Counted from the stretch's first letter, positions 17,850 through 26,066 are shown. The stretch: 64,000 bases of DNA from VXNF01 sp965116465 (GCA_965116465.1 OZ220687.1:2046001-2110000), one strand, 5' to 3'. The notes: generated by a model not told the origin, from the sequence alone. A program made the numbers and translations.

Positions 17850-18319
17850 CCGCCCTCGCCGACGGCGTTGAGGTCGACGATCAACGCGCCGTCGGTGATG
17901 CGGACCTCGTAGCCCGGCAGACCCTCGCCGTGCGCCTCGACGACCGTGCCGTCGCAGGGGTCCGCGAACACGGCGGCGGCGGGCTGCCACTCGAGGGTGC
18001 ACTCCCGGCCCGCGCCCGGGCGGTGGGCGTCGAAGGCGTACCAGCCGCCCGCCGGGTCGGCCCCGAGGTGCTGCAACCAGATGTCGCGCCGCCCGCCGGC
18101 GGCGTCCGCGTACAGGATCGGCCCGTCGGTGGCGATGACCCGGCTCATCTCGGCCGCCTCGCCCGCCTCGAAGGTGTCGTCGCCGAGCCGGACCGTCACG
18201 TCGCCGGTGCTGGCCAGGCGGCTCATCCCCCATACCAGGGCGACCCCCGCGCCGACGCCCACGAGACCCACGAGCACGGCGCGCTTGGGGTTCAGCGACA
18301 GCCTCGGCGCAACCGGCAT
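17846..18319 (-). CDS. Membrane-anchored protein with Rieske-like C-terminal domain, ligands missing
   Basis: A 157-residue protein with a short basic N-terminus, one membrane helix at about 13-33 (VLVGLVGVGAGVALVWGMS) and an exported domain. That domain has the rhythm of a Rieske fold: IATDGPILY, then ECTLEWQPAAAVFADPCDGTVVEAHG and ITDGALIVDLN, recalling the two metal loops C-x-H and CPCHGS, but both His positions are absent, so no 2Fe-2S centre is expected. This assignment is by eye and uncertain. The ATG is set by the helix position. It lies 38 bases beyond the FtsX-type permease on the same strand and may belong to that operon or have its own promoter. Confidence 0.6.
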   Translation of the reverse strand: MPVAPRLSLNPKRAVLVGLVGVGAGVALVWGMSRLASTGDVTVRLGDDTFEAGEAAEMSRVIATDGPILYADAAGGRRDIWLQHLGADPAGGWYAFDAHRPGAGRECTLEWQPAAAVFADPCDGTVVEAHGEGLPGYEVRITDGALIVDLNAVGEGG

Positions 18320-18338
18320 GCCGACAAGTATGGAGCCT

Positions 18339-18354
18339 GCCGGCGCGCTCCGGC
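18339..18354 (-). terminator. Short GC hairpin between permease gene and Rieske-like gene
   Basis: GCCGG and CCGGC flank a six-base loop (CGCGCT), with an alternative pairing to the next CCGGC. There is no U-tract; it is a weak terminator candidate for the ABC exporter operon. Confidence 0.3.
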
Positions 18355-18357
18355 CGG

Positions 18358-21066
18358 CTACTCGTAGCCGATGGCCTCCAGAACCTTCAGGCGGCCTGCC
18401 CAGATTGCCGGAAGGATCCCGCTGGCCAGCCCTGCAAGCGCCGCGATGACGAGGTAGACAATGATCTGGCCGCCGGGTATGGACAGCGTGCTCACGACCG
18501 AGTCCGGGATGATGTCGGCCGCCAGCACACCGAAGGCGATTCCGAGAACGACCCCCAGGATCCCGCCGAAGACGGCCACGACGAGACCTTCCCAGCAGAC
18601 CATGCGGCGCATCTGGCCCCGCGTCATTCCGACGGCCCGAAGCAACCCCAGTTCCCGGGTGCGCTCCACCACCGACAGCGCCAGCGTCGCCACGATGCCC
18701 AGCACGGCGATCACCAGCGAGAGCCCCAGGAACACGTTCACCACGATCAATGCCTGATCGATGTTGTCGGCGGCGGCGTCGCGGAATTCGGCGCGCGAGC
18801 GCACGTTCACCTGCGGGTACTCGCCGGCCGAGGCCGAGATGGCCGCCCGGGCCGCCTCCTCGCTCACGCCGTCGGCGTTCAGGACCGACACGAACTGGTC
18901 CACGTTGGTGTCGAAGTAGCGGTGCCAGGTGTCCGGCGACACGACCCACGAACCGACGATGGCGTTGTCGGAGTAGATGCCGGCCACGCTCCAGGTGACC
19001 TGCTCACCGCCGAGGATCTCGACCGCGAGGTCGTCGCCGACGGTCAGCCCGTACTCCTCCGCCTGATCGACGTGGGCGAGAATCTCGCCGAAGGACGGGT
19101 CGTTCACCTCGCCGGCGACCGGGTTCACGTCCACGTGCGCGTCGAGTTCGGTGGTGTTCACCGACATCAACCCGTGCACCGTGCCGTCGGGGGTGCGGAA
19201 GGCGGCGCTCAGCCAGCGGTAGGTCGCCACCGAGCCCACTTCCGGCAGCGCTTCGAGGTCCTCGCCGAGGCGAGGGCTGAAGCCGCTGAACTGGTCGGTG
19301 CAGTCGCCGATGCAGACGAACCAGTCGGCGTTCGCCTGCTCGTCGAGCACCTTGGTGAGGCTGGTCTTCAACGAGTCGGCCACCACGCTCACGGTCACGA
19401 CCAGCGCCAGCCCGATCATGAGGGCTGCCGCCGTGGAGGACGTGCGGCGTGGGCTGCGGGCCGCGTTCTGGCGCGCCAGGTGCCCGGGCATGCCGTCCAT
19501 CCGGGCCAGCGGGGCGCCGAGCGCCCGGGCCATCGGTCGTGCGAACAGGGGGCTGGTCATGTTGATGCCCACGAACACCGTCAGCACGCCCATGCAGAGG
19601 GCCACCAGCAGGTGCGTCGTGTCGAGATCCGCGAACACGGTGGTGAGGAGCAGCGCCAGGCCCACGGCGGCCACGGCCAGCCTCCCGGCCCACCAGACGA
19701 TCCGCTTGCCCCCCCAGTTGGCAAGGACGGCGGCCAGCAGCGCCAGCGGGATGAGCGCGGGCCAGTCGGGGGCGGCGAGGCCCAGGGCCAGCAGCACCAG
19801 CCCTGCGATCAGAGCCAGGCTGCCCACCACGGGACGTCGGGCGACGACCGCGCTCGAGAGCCGGGCGTCCTCCCGCAGGGCCTCCACGGGCGTGATCCTC
19901 CGGGCCTTCAGCGCCGGCGAGAGCGCGGCCAGCACGGTGATGCCCACACCCACGGCGAAGGCCACGCCTACGGTGCGCCCGGTCAGCAGCAGCGGATCGA
20001 TGGGCAACTCGCCGCCGAGGACGCCGAAGATGGCCTTCAGCGCTGCGGAGATGCCGATGCCCCCGGCCAGGCCGAGCCCCGTGGCGATCAGGCCCACCAC
20101 CGCCGCCTCGCCGAGCACCGAGCGCCGGATCTGGATGCCCGTGGCGCCCACGACCCGCAGCAGGCCCAACTCCCGGATGCGCTGGCCGATGACGATGGAG
20201 AACACGTTGTTCACCAGGAACGCCGACACGACGAGCGTGATGACCGCGAACGCCAGCAGGATGTTCTGGAAGATCGTGATGAACGTGCCGAATTCGGCGC
20301 TCTGCTCCTCGGCGACCTCCTCGACGGTGAGCACCTCGAGTCCCGCCGGCAGAGCCTGGCGGAGAGAGGCGGCGACGGCGGCGATGTCGGCCTCCCGGTC
20401 GACGTCCACGAGGATCTCGTCCCAGCCCCCTCCGCCGTTCAGCAGTTCGGTGGCGGTGGCCAGGTCGAAGACCGAGAACTGCACACCCTGGGACTGGTCC
20501 TCGTCCGGGTCGGCCCAGTTCACCAGGCCCACCAACTCGAAGGCGCGCGTGCCGTCGGGCAGGCTGACCCGGTACGTCTCGCCGATGGTGAGATCCGCGA
20601 ACTCGGCGGTTCCGGAGTTGGTGGCGAACTCGTCGGGCCCGGCCGGCGGCCGGCCCTCGGCCAGGAACAGTTCGGTCAGGTTCTCCTCGTCGGACCAACT
20701 CACCCCGAACTGGGGCGGGCCGACGGATTGCAGCGGCTCGCCGTCGGGGTCGATGATGACCACGTTCCAGGCGGCGACACCGCCCGTGACCGCCGCGACC
20801 CCATCGACCCCGGCGATCTCGTCCGCCAGGGCGGGGTCCACCTCGGGCGCGTTCAGTCGATCGCCGAATTCGAGCTCGCTGCGAACCCTGAGGTCGATCG
20901 ATCCGGCGATGTCGTCGGCGATGTCGTCGAAGGTGGCGCGCAGGCTGTCGGTGACGATGAAGACACCCACGACGAAGGAGACACCCAGCACGACGCTCAA
21001 CGCCGTGCCCAGGAAGAGGAACTTCCTGTTGGCGATGTTCTTGAGGGTGAGCCGGAGTAGGAACAT
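18358..21066 (-). CDS. ABC transporter permease, FtsX/MacB-type double core
   Basis: 902-residue integral membrane subunit. It has an N-terminal helix near 17-40, a large exported MacB-type periplasmic-core domain (about 45-255), an FtsX core of three helices (about 260-390), further central helices, a second exported domain (about 580-770) and a second FtsX core ending ILPAIWAGRLKVLEAIGYE. Two FtsX cores in one chain is the lipoprotein/peptide-exporter architecture common in Gram-positive bacteria. It works with the ATPase encoded 61 bases upstream. Substrate unknown; candidates are lipids, lipoproteins or antimicrobial peptides. ATG start with family-like MFLLRLTLKNIANRK. Confidence 0.9.
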   Translation of the reverse strand: MFLLRLTLKNIANRKFLFLGTALSVVLGVSFVVGVFIVTDSLRATFDDIADDIAGSIDLRVRSELEFGDRLNAPEVDPALADEIAGVDGVAAVTGGVAAWNVVIIDPDGEPLQSVGPPQFGVSWSDEENLTELFLAEGRPPAGPDEFATNSGTAEFADLTIGETYRVSLPDGTRAFELVGLVNWADPDEDQSQGVQFSVFDLATATELLNGGGGWDEILVDVDREADIAAVAASLRQALPAGLEVLTVEEVAEEQSAEFGTFITIFQNILLAFAVITLVVSAFLVNNVFSIVIGQRIRELGLLRVVGATGIQIRRSVLGEAAVVGLIATGLGLAGGIGISAALKAIFGVLGGELPIDPLLLTGRTVGVAFAVGVGITVLAALSPALKARRITPVEALREDARLSSAVVARRPVVGSLALIAGLVLLALGLAAPDWPALIPLALLAAVLANWGGKRIVWWAGRLAVAAVGLALLLTTVFADLDTTHLLVALCMGVLTVFVGINMTSPLFARPMARALGAPLARMDGMPGHLARQNAARSPRRTSSTAAALMIGLALVVTVSVVADSLKTSLTKVLDEQANADWFVCIGDCTDQFSGFSPRLGEDLEALPEVGSVATYRWLSAAFRTPDGTVHGLMSVNTTELDAHVDVNPVAGEVNDPSFGEILAHVDQAEEYGLTVGDDLAVEILGGEQVTWSVAGIYSDNAIVGSWVVSPDTWHRYFDTNVDQFVSVLNADGVSEEAARAAISASAGEYPQVNVRSRAEFRDAAADNIDQALIVVNVFLGLSLVIAVLGIVATLALSVVERTRELGLLRAVGMTRGQMRRMVCWEGLVVAVFGGILGVVLGIAFGVLAADIIPDSVVSTLSIPGGQIIVYLVIAALAGLASGILPAIWAGRLKVLEAIGYE

Positions 21067-21127
21067 GGCGGCGCTTCAGCCTCTCGAGCGTGGCGCGTCG
21101 TTGCCCCGGCGACCCCTGCCCGGAGCC

Positions 21128-21886
21128 TCAGGCACCGAGGGTCCTCACCTTGTCGAGCACGCCGTCCACGGTCGGCTCACTCATCTCGTCGACGACCTGG
21201 CCGTCGTTGAGGAACACGATCCGGTCGCTGTAGCTGGCGGCCCCGGCGTCGTGGGTCACCATCACGATGGTCTGGCCCAACTGCTCGGAGGCTCGCTGCA
21301 GGAACTCGAGGACCTCGGCTCCGGTGCGGGAGTCCAGGTTCCCCGTCGGCTCGTCGGCGAAGATGATGCGGGGGCGGCTCACCAGCGCCCGCGCCACGGC
21401 CACCCGCTGCTGCTGCCCACCGGACAGTTCGTTGGGCCGGTGCGTGAGACGGTCGGCCAGGCCGACCGCATCCACCACCTCGGTGAGCCAGGCGCTGTCG
21501 GGATCCTCCCCGGCAAGGGCGATGGGCAGCGTCATGTTCTCCAGCGCGGTCAGAGTCGGCAGCAGGTTGTAGGCCTGGAAGATGAAGCCGACCTGCCGGC
21601 GCCGCAGGAGCGTCAGCTCCCTCTCGCTGAGGGTGCCGAGTTCGGTGTCACCGATGAAGATCCGCCCGTCGGTGACGGCGTCGAGGCCGGCCATGCAGTG
21701 CATGAGCGTCGACTTGCCCGACCCGGACGGGCCCATGATGGTGGTCAGCCTCCCGGTGTCGAAGGCCACGTCCACGCCGTCGAGCGCCCGGACCTCGGTC
21801 TCGCCGCTGCCGTAGATCTTCACCGCCCCGACGGCACGCGCCGCCGCTGCGGCGTCCACCACCGGGTCTTGCCCGTTTCCTGCCAC
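21128..21886 (-). CDS. ABC transporter ATP-binding protein, LolD/MacB type
   Basis: 252-residue ATPase partner of the FtsX-type permease. Walker A is GPSGSGKST, the Q-loop is FIFQAYNLLPTLTALEN, the signature LSGGQQQRVAVARAL, Walker B IIFADEPTGNLD and the H-loop VTHD. The FQ-x-YNLLPTLTA-x-EN sequence is characteristic of the LolD/MacB/FtsE clade. GTG 21886 has GGAGGG six bases upstream and a TAGGCT -10 at 21929-21924. It is first in the two-gene operon, as is usual. Confidence 0.94.
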   Translation of the reverse strand: MAGNGQDPVVDAAAAARAVGAVKIYGSGETEVRALDGVDVAFDTGRLTTIMGPSGSGKSTLMHCMAGLDAVTDGRIFIGDTELGTLSERELTLLRRRQVGFIFQAYNLLPTLTALENMTLPIALAGEDPDSAWLTEVVDAVGLADRLTHRPNELSGGQQQRVAVARALVSRPRIIFADEPTGNLDSRTGAEVLEFLQRASEQLGQTIVMVTHDAGAASYSDRIVFLNDGQVVDEMSEPTVDGVLDKVRTLGA

Positions 21887-22060
21887 CGTTGGCCCTCCAC
21901 GTCTGGACGCTCGAACGTGGGCGAGCCTACCGGCGGGGTCGCGGACCCCACGCTGCTCTTACGAAGAAATTACCCGAGCCTTGAAGAATGATATGTCGGT
22001 ATGTTTTGCTTAGTTCTGCGTGCAATGCAGAACTCGTGGGCCATTCGGTGGCCCGGACGC
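21887..22060. other. AT-richer intergenic stretch with 8-bp inverted repeat
   Basis: The gap between the peroxiredoxin terminator and the ABC operon is the least GC-rich stretch nearby. It holds AGTTCTGC (22012-22019) and GCAGAACT (22027-22034) around the seven-base GTGCAAT, which could be an operator or a small RNA hairpin. I see no ORF with coding character in it. Confidence 0.45.
21924..21929 (-). promoter_or_regulatory. Candidate -10 (TAGGCT) of the ABC exporter operon
   Basis: Minus-strand TAGGCT would start RNA about 31 bases before GTG 21886, leaving room for its GGAGGG site. No clear -35 is seen. Confidence 0.4.
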
Positions 22061-22093
22061 GCGGCGCCCCCGGGATCGACCCGGGGGCGCCGC
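22061..22093 (-). terminator. Perfect 14-bp GC hairpin after the peroxiredoxin gene
   Basis: GCGGCGCCCCCGGG pairs perfectly with CCCGGGGGCGCCGC across the loop ATCGA, 24 bases past the peroxiredoxin stop. No U-tract follows, as is common for terminators in high-GC actinobacteria. Confidence 0.8.
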
Positions 22094-22116
22094 GGTTGGA
22101 GCGAGACGTGGCGGGC

Positions 22117-22752
22117 TCAGCCCGTGGGCTGGGCAACCACCCGCAGGTAGGGCTTCTGCTCGTCCCAGCCGCCGGGGAACCGCTCGGCGGCCTCCTCGTT
22201 GCTGAGAGCCGGCACGATGATCACGTCCTCACCGTGCTGCCAGTTCACCGGCGTGGCCACCTTGTGGTGGGCCGTGAGCTGCAGGGAGTCGATGACCCGT
22301 AGCACCTCGTCGAAGTTGCGCCCGGTGCTGGCCGGGTAGGTGATCATCAGCTTGACGAGGTTGTCGGGGCCGATGACGAAGACCGAGCGGACCGTCATGG
22401 TGTCGCTGGCGTTGGGATGGATCATCCCGTAGAGGTTGGCGACCGAGGCGTCGGGGTCGCCGATCATCGGGAAGTTCGGCGAGATGCCCTGGGTGTCCAG
22501 GATGTCCTGCGACCACACCCGGTGATCCTCCACCGAGTCGCACGAGAGCCCGATGACCTTCACGTTGCGAGCGGCGAACTCGCTCCGGAGCTTGGCGGTG
22601 TAGCCCAGCTCGGTGGTGCAGACGGGCGTGAAGTCCTTCGGATGCGAGAACAGCACCGCCCAACTGCCGTCCTTCCAATCGTGGAAGTTGATGGTGCCCT
22701 CGGTGGTGTCTGCCGTAAAGTCGGGGGCGACGTCCCCCAGTTGCACAGTCAT
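22117..22752 (-). CDS. 1-Cys peroxiredoxin (Prx6/AhpC-TSA family)
   Basis: Cytosolic thiol peroxidase of 211 residues. The peroxidatic Cys45 sits in SHPKDFTPVCTTELG, the canonical Prx6-type PVCTTE motif, and the C-terminal half (VNWQHGEDVIIVPALSNEEA) matches the Prx6 extension. A resolving Cys is not obvious (the other Cys is in LSCDS), which fits a 1-Cys mechanism. ATG 22752 is chosen over the longer open frame: the family begins at LGDVAPDF and GGGAGGA lies nine bases upstream. Divergent from the SGNH gene. Confidence 0.95.
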   Translation of the reverse strand: MTVQLGDVAPDFTADTTEGTINFHDWKDGSWAVLFSHPKDFTPVCTTELGYTAKLRSEFAARNVKVIGLSCDSVEDHRVWSQDILDTQGISPNFPMIGDPDASVANLYGMIHPNASDTMTVRSVFVIGPDNLVKLMITYPASTGRNFDEVLRVIDSLQLTAHHKVATPVNWQHGEDVIIVPALSNEEAAERFPGGWDEQKPYLRVVAQPTG

Positions 22753-22858
22753 GCCGCTGTGTCCTCCCTTGGTCGGTGGTCGCGTGACCGGTAATTCCAG
22801 ACCGATTTCGTCGGCAATCAGGTTAGCGCGGGTCGGCAGGAACACAACCGGGCGGCGG

Positions 22859-24148
22859 ATGGGGACAGCGCGCGGCCGCTTGGTGCTTCCCGTGATCGCC
22901 GCGCTGGCCGTGGTCTCGCTGGCGGCGACCGGTTGCCCCGACGATTCCGGGACGGGGTTGGGAGATGTCGTCGGGCCCGCCGCGCCCCCGACGACGACAC
23001 AGCCTCCCAACCGCCCACCGGACCTCCACGTGGACTCGTTCGTGTGGACCGTCGGCGACCGGCTCGAGGCGCGCCTGGGCGTGACAGATCCGGACGGCGT
23101 GGTGACGAGGATCACCTGGCATCGCCCCCCGCCGGGCTTCTACTCCCCCGGTGGTGCAGAAGACTCGTTCTCCTGGACGCCTCCCGTGGCCGGGACGTGG
23201 AGGGGACAGGTGTCGGCGACCGATGACGATGGGGCCACCACCACCTCCGACGTCACCTTCATCGCCCGCCACCTGCACCGCCGGAACGTGCTGGTGGCGC
23301 TCGGCGACTCCGTTGCGGGGGGATTCGGTCTCGACCTCACCGACGCGCTGCTGGGCGATCCCTGCTGGCGAGCGCCACGGGCGGCGTACGCCTCGCTGGT
23401 GATGGATCGGCTCGTCACCGAGGGCACGGTGCGGTTCGCCCGCGGCGAGGCGCGGGTCGTGCTGGCGGCGTGTGCCGGCAGTTCCACCGTCGACGTGTGG
23501 GCGACCCCGACGTGGTGGCCACCCGGCGCGCCCGAGGACGTCGGCGAGGCGGGCTGGAGCCAGCTCGACTGGGCCGTCCATCTCAACCCCCGCTACGTCA
23601 CCCTCACGGTCGGGGCGAATGACGTCGGCGTGCTGGATCTGTCGATCCTCGAGGGCGGAGAGCTGGATCGCCGGGAACTGGACAGGCGCCTCGAGGCCGT
23701 GGCCGGCGGCGTGGGGTACCTGCTCGACGAGTTGGTGGCACGGACCGATGCCCGGATCGCGCTGACCAACTACTACAACCCGACGGCGATGAACCCGACC
23801 GGGCTGCCGGGATGTCGCGGCGAGTGCTTCGCCGAGCAGCTCGCCGTCGTGCACGGGTCCCTCAACGAGGCACTGGCCCGTGCGGCGGCACGCCATGACC
23901 CGCGGGTGCAACTGGTCGACATCGCGCCGCTCTTCGAGGGCCGCGAGGCCGGTGACGCCCTCGGCCCCGGCTGGCTTCGCGAGCCGATCGAGACATTCCT
24001 CGGTGTGCAGGTGCGGGCGTACTGCTCCGAGGACGATCCCTCCGGATCGTGGGTCAGCTCATTCGACTGCATCCATCCCACCGGCGACGGCATGGCGGCC
24101 ATCGCCGACGCGGTGGTCGCCGCGTTCTCGGCACCGCGGGATCGGTGA
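22859..24148 (+). CDS. SGNH/GDSL-hydrolase lipoprotein with Ig-like domain
   Basis: A secreted, probably lipidated esterase/lipase-fold protein of 429 residues. The signal peptide ends LAATGC (lipobox Cys near 26), a Thr/Pro linker follows, then an Ig/cadherin-like module (about 45-125: DPDGVVTRITWH ... SWTPPVAGTWRGQVSATDDDGATT). The SGNH domain has block I GDS with Ser151, an ACAGSS block, block III GAND and block V DCIHPTG with Asp403 and His406, so the triad is complete. Several Cys may form disulfides, as in secreted GDSL enzymes. ATG 22859 is set by the signal peptide; no strong ribosome site is visible. Substrate unknown. Confidence 0.87.
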   Translation: MGTARGRLVLPVIAALAVVSLAATGCPDDSGTGLGDVVGPAAPPTTTQPPNRPPDLHVDSFVWTVGDRLEARLGVTDPDGVVTRITWHRPPPGFYSPGGAEDSFSWTPPVAGTWRGQVSATDDDGATTTSDVTFIARHLHRRNVLVALGDSVAGGFGLDLTDALLGDPCWRAPRAAYASLVMDRLVTEGTVRFARGEARVVLAACAGSSTVDVWATPTWWPPGAPEDVGEAGWSQLDWAVHLNPRYVTLTVGANDVGVLDLSILEGGELDRRELDRRLEAVAGGVGYLLDELVARTDARIALTNYYNPTAMNPTGLPGCRGECFAEQLAVVHGSLNEALARAAARHDPRVQLVDIAPLFEGREAGDALGPGWLREPIETFLGVQVRAYCSEDDPSGSWVSSFDCIHPTGDGMAAIADAVVAAFSAPRDR

Positions 24149-24161
24149 GGCGGCGCCTCCC

Positions 24162-24674
24162 TCAGGAGCCGTCGGCGCGGTCTCCCGTCGCCGTGTGCTC
24201 CCGCCAGCGGTCCCTGTAGTCGCAGTAGACCAGGTGGTGACGCCGTGCCCGCTCGTAGTCGTTCTGTGCGAGCGCGACCAGCGTGGACCGGGCGGCGGCC
24301 CGCAGGGCGCTGAGCTCGGCGCGCCGCCGCGGGTTGGGATGGGCGGCCGCCGCGACATCCAGATGTTCCGAGGCCGCCTCGTCGGACCGGTCCAAGGCGG
24401 CGTGCGCGCCGCTGAAGTCATCGGCGCTGGCACGGTCGAGGAGATCCTCGTGGGCGGTCATCCAGCCATCGAGCGCGCCCCCGTGCAGGAGCGCCCAGGC
24501 ATCTTCGGACGCGGGGTCGGTGGGCGCAGGCGGGCGCGTGGCGTCCACGATGCGATGGGAGTGTTCCGCCACCGCCCGGTCGCGGCCGCGCCGACGCCGG
24601 CCGAGGAGGGCGAGCGTCACGCAGCCGGCGACGACGAGCGCCGGCAGCAGGTAACGGACGTAGACGCTGCTCAC
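24162..24674 (-). CDS. Hypothetical membrane-anchored helical protein
   Basis: 170 residues, family not recognised. One membrane helix at about 8-25 (LLPALVVAGCVTLALLG) followed by an Arg-rich stop-transfer (RRRRGRDR), so the rest is probably cytosolic. The remainder is predicted helical and rich in Ala, Asp, Arg and His. GTG 24674 is preceded by TACCCT at 24691-24686, giving a near-leaderless mRNA. Convergent with the SGNH gene with 13 bases between stops. Confidence 0.65.
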   Translation of the reverse strand: MSSVYVRYLLPALVVAGCVTLALLGRRRRGRDRAVAEHSHRIVDATRPPAPTDPASEDAWALLHGGALDGWMTAHEDLLDRASADDFSGAHAALDRSDEAASEHLDVAAAAHPNPRRRAELSALRAAARSTLVALAQNDYERARRHHLVYCDYRDRWREHTATGDRADGS

Positions 24675-24685
24675 TTCGGCCGATC

Positions 24686-24691
24686 AGGGTA
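24686..24691 (-). promoter_or_regulatory. Candidate -10 (TACCCT), near-leaderless
   Basis: Minus-strand TACCCT would start RNA about five bases before GTG 24674. Confidence 0.35.
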
Positions 24692-24735
24692 CCGAACAGG
24701 TCGCAGCCCGGCGGGTCGACCGGTTCCCGATCCGG

Positions 24736-24927
24736 CTACGCCGGCGCCGGGATCTTGACTTGGAGCGGCGGCGCTTTCACGGTGTGCGCCGAGTGGCCGC
24801 ACGCCCAGCAACTGTCGCCCGGCCGACCGCGCCAGGTGACATCGCAGACGCCGCAGGCCATGACCGTGGGGACGGTTTCCCCGTCCACGGTGCCCGTCCC
24901 GGCCTCGACGCCGTCCGCTGTACCCAC
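24736..24927 (-). CDS. Small zinc-ribbon protein
   Basis: 63 residues with one CxxC pair on each side of a short loop: CGVC then DVTWRGRPGDS then CWACG, a rubredoxin-like zinc knuckle. The flanks (VDGETVPTVMA; VKAPPLQVKIPAPA) are unremarkable. An upstream in-frame GTG (24951) would give 71 residues, but TACAAT at 24943-24938 looks like the -10 and lies inside that extension, so GTG 24927 is preferred, four bases from the predicted transcript start. Role unknown. Similar tiny ribbons occur in actinobacteria as stand-alone proteins. Confidence 0.6.
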   Translation of the reverse strand: MGTADGVEAGTGTVDGETVPTVMACGVCDVTWRGRPGDSCWACGHSAHTVKAPPLQVKIPAPA

Positions 24928-24937
24928 CGGCGCGGGA

Positions 24938-24943
24938 TTGTAC
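24938..24943 (-). promoter_or_regulatory. Candidate -10 (TACAAT) for zinc-ribbon gene
   Basis: A near-consensus -10 on the minus strand; it moves the likely start of the small gene from 24951 to 24927. Confidence 0.45.
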
Positions 24944-25006
24944 GCAGGCACCCCGTCGGGGTGGTGGATGTCCCGCCGGCGGGCTCTTACGGCGCCCGGC
25001 GCCGGC

Positions 25007-25429
25007 TCACTCGGGAGGCGGGATGAACAGTTGATCCCCGGCGTTGATCCGGTCGGGATCCTCGATGTTGTTCAACTCCACGAGGGCCTCGAGGGTGACG
25101 CCGAATTGCCTGGCGATGCTGAAGAGAGTGTCGCCGGGCTGGATCGTGTAGACGAGTTGGGTGCCGAGTTCCCGCTCCGGCTGGGTGGTGCCGGGAGTCG
25201 CCGGCGGCGGGTCGGGGGGCGTGGCCGGCTGCTGCTGGACGAAGCCGGTCGTCGGTGTCACTGGTGGCGGAGGAGCAAGTGTGACGACGGTGTTGCTGCC
25301 GGCGCCGCCGGTGTCCGTGGTGGGCCCCTCGGTGTCGTCGCCGGTGTCGAAGCAGGCGACGAGGGTCAGGACCAATCCGGCGAGCAGTGCGGCCAGAGCG
25401 GTACGGCCGACGATTACGCTGCTTGGCAC
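25007..25429 (-). CDS. LysM-domain lipoprotein A
   Basis: 140-residue exported protein. The signal peptide ends LTLVAC with lipidation Cys near 26, then a Thr/Pro/Gln-rich linker (about 30-90), then a single C-terminal LysM (YTIQPGDTLFSIARQFGV ... NNIEDPDRINAGDQLFIPP), which should bind peptidoglycan GlcNAc. It has no catalytic domain. GTG 25429 follows the leaderless -10 TAGCTT (25442-25437). It is a clear paralogue of the next gene upstream: the two LysM modules match over their whole length. Confidence 0.88.
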   Translation of the reverse strand: MPSSVIVGRTALAALLAGLVLTLVACFDTGDDTEGPTTDTGGAGSNTVVTLAPPPPVTPTTGFVQQQPATPPDPPPATPGTTQPERELGTQLVYTIQPGDTLFSIARQFGVTLEALVELNNIEDPDRINAGDQLFIPPPE

Positions 25430-25436
25430 AGGTACA

Positions 25437-25442
25437 AAGCTA
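25437..25442 (-). promoter_or_regulatory. Leaderless -10 (TAGCTT) of LysM gene A
   Basis: Minus-strand TAGCTT ends 8 bases before GTG 25429. Confidence 0.5.
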
Positions 25443-25528
25443 GTCGGTATGAATCACCGGGGGAACCGGGATGTTCAGTGTCGCCGGACTGATGGCGTCC
25501 TCGCTGTGACGCTGCTCCCGTTCGAGTA

Positions 25529-25981
25529 TCAGCCGGCCGGCGGGATCGTCAGGGTTTGACCCTCGTAGATCACGTCGGGGTTCTCGATGTTGTTGGCCTC
25601 GACGACGTCGTCCAGGCTGACGCCGAACCGCTGAGCGATGCTGAACAGGGTGTCACCTGCCTGCACGGTGTAGAGGAGAATGCCGTCCTCCCCCACCGCT
25701 GGGGGCTCCGGCGCCGCCGGTGGCGGCTGCGGTGGCTCGGGCGGTGGCGGTGCGACTGTCTCCGGTACGGGCTCGGGCGGTGTCGGTGCGACTGTCACCG
25801 GTACAGGCTCCGGCGGCGGCGGAGCCTGGGTGGCCGGCGCGGGCTGCGGTGCCGCCTGGGCCGTGGTGGTCGTCGACTCCTCTCCGTTCTCGTCCTCGCC
25901 GAAACACGAGGTGAGCACAAGCGCCAGCACCACGCTGAGCGCGATCAGGGCGATTCGTCGGCGAGGACGCGCATGAGACAT
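25529..25981 (-). CDS. LysM-domain lipoprotein B
   Basis: 150 residues: basic N-terminus (SHARPRRR), hydrophobic segment with lipobox LVLTSC (Cys near 26), a long Pro/Glu/Ala/Val linker with repeated EPVP-VTVAP / EPVPETVAP units, and a C-terminal LysM (YTVQAGDTLFSIAQRFGVSL ... NNIENPDVIYEGQTLTIPP). ATG 25981 is chosen over the longer frame to 26356 because of the signal peptide and the TAGGCT -10 at 25994-25989. Probably a cell-wall-binding envelope lipoprotein like its neighbour. Confidence 0.87.
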   Translation of the reverse strand: MSHARPRRRIALIALSVVLALVLTSCFGEDENGEESTTTTAQAAPQPAPATQAPPPPEPVPVTVAPTPPEPVPETVAPPPPEPPQPPPAAPEPPAVGEDGILLYTVQAGDTLFSIAQRFGVSLDDVVEANNIENPDVIYEGQTLTIPPAG

Positions 25982-25988
25982 GGCGCGA

Positions 25989-25994
25989 AGCCTA
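25989..25994 (-). promoter_or_regulatory. Leaderless -10 (TAGGCT) of LysM gene B
   Basis: Minus-strand TAGGCT ends 8 bases before ATG 25981. Confidence 0.5.
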
Positions 25995-26066
25995 CACGCG
26001 CGGTCACAACAACTAGGGGATGCCGAGGCGTGCGACCAAATCCCCCGGTCGGGCGTCTCCCGGCGG

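Noticed and set aside
18922..21991. Long + strand open frames (about 700-900 residues) over the FtsX permease and its ATPase
   Set aside because: Antisense shadows: the opposite strand has the membrane helices and complete ABC motifs, while these frames show no domain.
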